A DNA stretch of 16,795 nucleotides from assembly GCA_041687475.1 (NCBI GenBank), contig JAWLBW010000074.1:1-16795 (forward strand). Direction: 5' to 3'. This document shows, in pieces, positions 14,738-16,795 of this stretch. Positions within the stretch are counted from its first letter, which is position 1; the number at the start of each line of letters is the position of its first letter. Source of the stretch: JAWLBW01 sp041687475 (GTDB lineage: Bacteria; J088; JAWLBW01). Position numbers and translations under genes: made by a program. The notes below the pieces were generated by a model that had not been told where the DNA came from, searched no databases, and saw only the letters and a program-made list of their open reading frames with translations.

Positions 14738-15892
14738 TCAGCCGATGATTTCCTTGACCACGCTGTTGGCGATGACCAGTCGCTGAATTTCGTTGGTGCC
14801 CTCGTAAATCTGGGTAATGCGGGCGTCGCGGAAGTAGCGTTCGGCCGGGTACTCGGTCACGTAGCCGTAACCGCCGAAAATCTGCAGCGCCGTGGTGGCG
14901 ACCCAGTTGGCGTTGTCCGAGGCGAACAGCTTGGCCATGCCGCTTTCCTTGCTGTGACGCACCTTCTTATCCTTCAGGTAGGCGGCACGGTAGGTAAGCA
15001 GCTCGGCGGCGTCGGTACGGGTGGCCATGTCGGCAATGTACCACTGAATGCCCTGGAACTGATGCACCTTCTGGCCGAAGGCCTTGCGCTCGTCGGCGTA
15101 GCGAACCGCGGCCTCAATGGCGGCGCGTGCGATGCCGTTGGCCTGGGCGGCAATGCCGATGCGGCCCCCGTCGAGGGTGGTCATGGCAACCTTGAAGCCC
15201 TCGCCCTCTTCGCCGAGACGGTTGGCGACCGGAATGCGGCAATCTTCAAAGACGAGCTGCGTGGTGCTGCTGCCCCGAATACCCAGTTTGTCTTCGACCT
15301 TGCCCACGGTAAAGCCGGGCGTGCCCTTTTCGACCAGGAAGGCGCTGATGCCGCCGCGGTTGCCCTTTTCCTTGTCGGTCATGGCGAACACAAGGGCCGC
15401 GTCGGCTTCGTTACCGTTGGTAATCCAGTTCTTGACGCCGTTGAGAATGTAGCTGTCGCCGTCACGCACGGCAACCGTCGACTGGGCCGCCGCGTCGGAA
15501 CCGGTGCCCGGCTCCGACAGACAGAAGCAACCGAGCTTCTTACCCGAGGCGTAGGGGCGCAGGAAGCGCTCGCGCTGGTCGTCGTTGCCGAACTTGTACA
15601 CCGGGTCGCTGTACAGCGAGTTGTTCACGCTCATGATGACGCCGGTGCTGGCGCAGGCGCGGCTGATCTCGGTCATGGCCGCAATGTAGCTGACGGTGTC
15701 GAAACCACCGCCGCCCCATTCTTCGGGAATGGCCACGCCCATCAGGCCCAGCTCGCCCATCTTGGCGACGATTTCCCTGGGAAAGCGGTGCTCGCGATCC
15801 AGCTCGGCCGCAACGGGCGCCACTTCACGGTCGGCGAAGTCGCGGGCCATTTTCTGAATCATCTTCTGGTCTTCGTTCAATTCGAAAATCAT
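14738..15892 (-). CDS. Acyl-CoA dehydrogenase (short-chain/butyryl-CoA type)
   Basis: This FAD-dependent enzyme makes the alpha,beta double bond in acyl-CoA, the first step of beta-oxidation, and hands electrons to electron-transfer flavoprotein. The 384 residues have the full family fold. Signature 1 is GCFCLSEPGTGSD at 121-133. The substrate/FAD stretch NGVKNWITNG is at 151-160. The C-terminal signature QIFGGYGYVTEYPAERYFRDARI lies at about 337-359, and the catalytic base is E364 in QIYEGTNEIQR. A Glu at that place in IYEG is typical of short- and medium-chain enzymes. Length equals that of butyryl-CoA dehydrogenases. The ribosome site AAGGAG, 6 nt before the ATG, is the best in the window. 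It follows the enoyl-CoA hydratase gene by 36 bp and is the last gene before the terminator. Chain length is inferred. No etfA or etfB gene is present. Confidence 0.94.
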   Translation of the reverse strand: MIFELNEDQKMIQKMARDFADREVAPVAAELDREHRFPREIVAKMGELGLMGVAIPEEWGGGGFDTVSYIAAMTEISRACASTGVIMSVNNSLYSDPVYKFGNDDQRERFLRPYASGKKLGCFCLSEPGTGSDAAAQSTVAVRDGDSYILNGVKNWITNGNEADAALVFAMTDKEKGNRGGISAFLVEKGTPGFTVGKVEDKLGIRGSSTTQLVFEDCRIPVANRLGEEGEGFKVAMTTLDGGRIGIAAQANGIARAAIEAAVRYADERKAFGQKVHQFQGIQWYIADMATRTDAAELLTYRAAYLKDKKVRHSKESGMAKLFASDNANWVATTALQIFGGYGYVTEYPAERYFRDARITQIYEGTNEIQRLVIANSVVKEIIG

Positions 15893-15928
15893 GTCGGTCT
15901 CCTTGCAGACGCGGGGCCGGAGTAGTCT

Positions 15929-16705
15929 TTATTTACCGGTGAAGGTTGCCGGGCGCTTCTCGAGAAAGGCCGCCATGCCTTCCTTCTGGTCCGAGGTGTC
16001 GAAGCACTGGCTGAAAGCCCAGCGTTCGATTTCGTTGCCCCGGCGCAGATCGGTCTCGATACCGGCCCGCAGCGCACGCTTGGCCAGTCGAATCGCCACC
16101 GGGCCCTTGGCGCCGATTCTGCTCGCGATCTTTTCGGCTTCTTCCTTCAGGGTTTCGTTGGAGAAAATGTGAACCACCAGCCCGATGCGCTGCGCCTCTT
16201 CGGCGTCGATGCGACGGCCGGTAAAGATGAGTTCGGCGGCGCGCGCCTGTCCCACGCGGCGGGCCAGGCGCTGGGTGCCCCCGAAGCCCGGAATCACGCC
16301 CAGGTCGACCTCGGGCTGGCCGAAAATGGCGTTTTCGCCGGCAATGATGAAATCGCAGGCCAGGGCCATTTCGGTCCCGCCGCCGAGGGCGAAGCCGGCT
16401 ACGACGGCAATGGTCGGCACCGCCAGGTCGGCCAGCTTGTCGGCCACGGCATGGCCGAGCGAGGTAAATTCGAGGGCCTGCTTTTCGTTCATGGCGCCCA
16501 TTTCGGCAATGTCGGCGCCGGCCACGAAAGCCTTGGCGCCACCGCCGGTCAGCAGCACGCAGCGAACGTCGTCGCGTCCGGCCACTTCGTCGAGCGCCTC
16601 GCCCAGTTCACGCAGAACCTGCTGGTTCAAGGCGTTGAGGGCCTTGGGGCGGTCGATGACGATCCACGCGAACGAATCCTTGTACTCGATGCGAACCAAT
16701 TCCAT
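15929..16705 (-). CDS. Enoyl-CoA hydratase (crotonase family)
   Basis: Crotonase-family enzyme that adds water to trans-2-enoyl-CoA, the step after acyl-CoA dehydrogenase. The 258 residues show AFVAGADIAEM (59-69) for the oxyanion hole and CoA pocket, GFALGGGTEMALACD with G109 and E112, and FGQPEVDLGVIPGFGGTQRL with E132. E112 and E132 are 20 residues apart, like the two catalytic glutamates of rat enoyl-CoA hydratase (144 and 164), so hydratase activity is likely rather than isomerase only. The C-terminus with SDQKEGMAAFLEKRPATFTGK is typical. The ATG at 16705 has AGAG a few bases upstream. It heads the two-gene operon with the dehydrogenase; whether another gene precedes it lies beyond the window. 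Confidence 0.94.
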   Translation of the reverse strand: MELVRIEYKDSFAWIVIDRPKALNALNQQVLRELGEALDEVAGRDDVRCVLLTGGGAKAFVAGADIAEMGAMNEKQALEFTSLGHAVADKLADLAVPTIAVVAGFALGGGTEMALACDFIIAGENAIFGQPEVDLGVIPGFGGTQRLARRVGQARAAELIFTGRRIDAEEAQRIGLVVHIFSNETLKEEAEKIASRIGAKGPVAIRLAKRALRAGIETDLRRGNEIERWAFSQCFDTSDQKEGMAAFLEKRPATFTGK

Positions 16706-16781
16706 GACAATCTCTTCTGCTTAAGGCCGGGTACGGATAGCGGGACGACCGTGGGGCCGCCTTGCCGCAGGGTAAACGATT

Positions 16782-16790
16782 ACTGTAGCA
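16782..16790 (-). promoter_or_regulatory. Possible extended -10 element for the hydratase/dehydrogenase operon
   Basis: On the minus strand TGCTACAGT (16790-16782) fits an extended -10 box. The -35 region falls outside the window. It would give a leader of about 70 nt. No other feature is seen in 16706-16795. Confidence 0.3.
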
Positions 16791-16795
16791 AGTCG

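Noticed and set aside
14624..15925. A 433-codon open frame on the plus strand opposite the acyl-CoA dehydrogenase
   Set aside because: It runs through the terminator hairpin and is antisense to an unmistakable acyl-CoA dehydrogenase, so it is a shadow frame.
1..16795. CRISPR array, tRNA, rRNA, prophage or defence island
   Set aside because: No spaced direct repeats, cloverleaf-like sequence, rRNA motif, integrase or known defence gene was seen on either strand.

Overview
The window looks like a chromosomal segment of a GC-rich, Gram-negative, heterotrophic bacterium. The tail architecture of the two large proteases (Cys-Gly-Cys, a hydrophobic helix, then Arg-Arg) resembles the MYXO-CTERM sorting signal, which points to a myxobacterial/deltaproteobacterial-type lineage. 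That placement is inference; there is no rRNA or other decisive marker. The TonB-like protein and the PlsB acyltransferase fit a two-membrane cell envelope. No tRNA, rRNA, CRISPR array, transposase or phage gene was seen. Every stretch without a gene is shorter than 300 bp.

Layout. (1) 1-1730, minus strand: the first part of the membrane protease HtpX, cut by the window edge, and a TonB-like protein with a Pro/Ala/Glu-rich linker. (2) 1824-3277, plus strand: a HIT-family hydrolase and an HpnA-like NAD-dependent epimerase/reductase, 5 bp apart, behind a good sigma70-type promoter. (3) 3330-4789, plus strand: an iron-sulfur module made of an Rrf2/IscR-like regulator, an IscA/ErpA A-type carrier and an isolated nuoB. 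A 15-bp palindrome matching the core of the IscR type 1 operator lies between the promoter and the regulator's start codon. (4) 5015-6415: a receiver-only response regulator (plus) convergent with a degenerate HD-GYP protein (minus). (5) 6622-9294, plus strand: a large glycerol-3-phosphate acyltransferase, PlsB. (6) 9485-14547, minus strand: two tandem paralogous S8 (subtilisin-like) proteases, each with a signal peptide, an insert-bearing catalytic domain, a beta-sandwich domain and a MYXO-CTERM-like tail. (7) 14682-16705, minus strand: an enoyl-CoA hydratase/acyl-CoA dehydrogenase pair (two consecutive beta-oxidation steps) closed by a strong intrinsic terminator.

How the parts work together. 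The clearest regulatory logic is in region 3, where a cluster-sensing repressor appears to control itself, a cluster carrier and a Complex I subunit that needs a [4Fe-4S] cluster. Region 7 is a small fatty-acid or short-chain acyl-CoA degradation operon, and PlsB feeds acyl chains into phospholipid. Regions 1 and 6 concern the envelope and the cell surface. Several genes lack a Shine-Dalgarno sequence and have a -10-like element only 5-10 bp before the ATG, which suggests leaderless transcripts. I found no clearly new multi-gene system. The most interesting items are the iron-sulfur module with orphan nuoB, the paired surface proteases and the degenerate HD-GYP protein.
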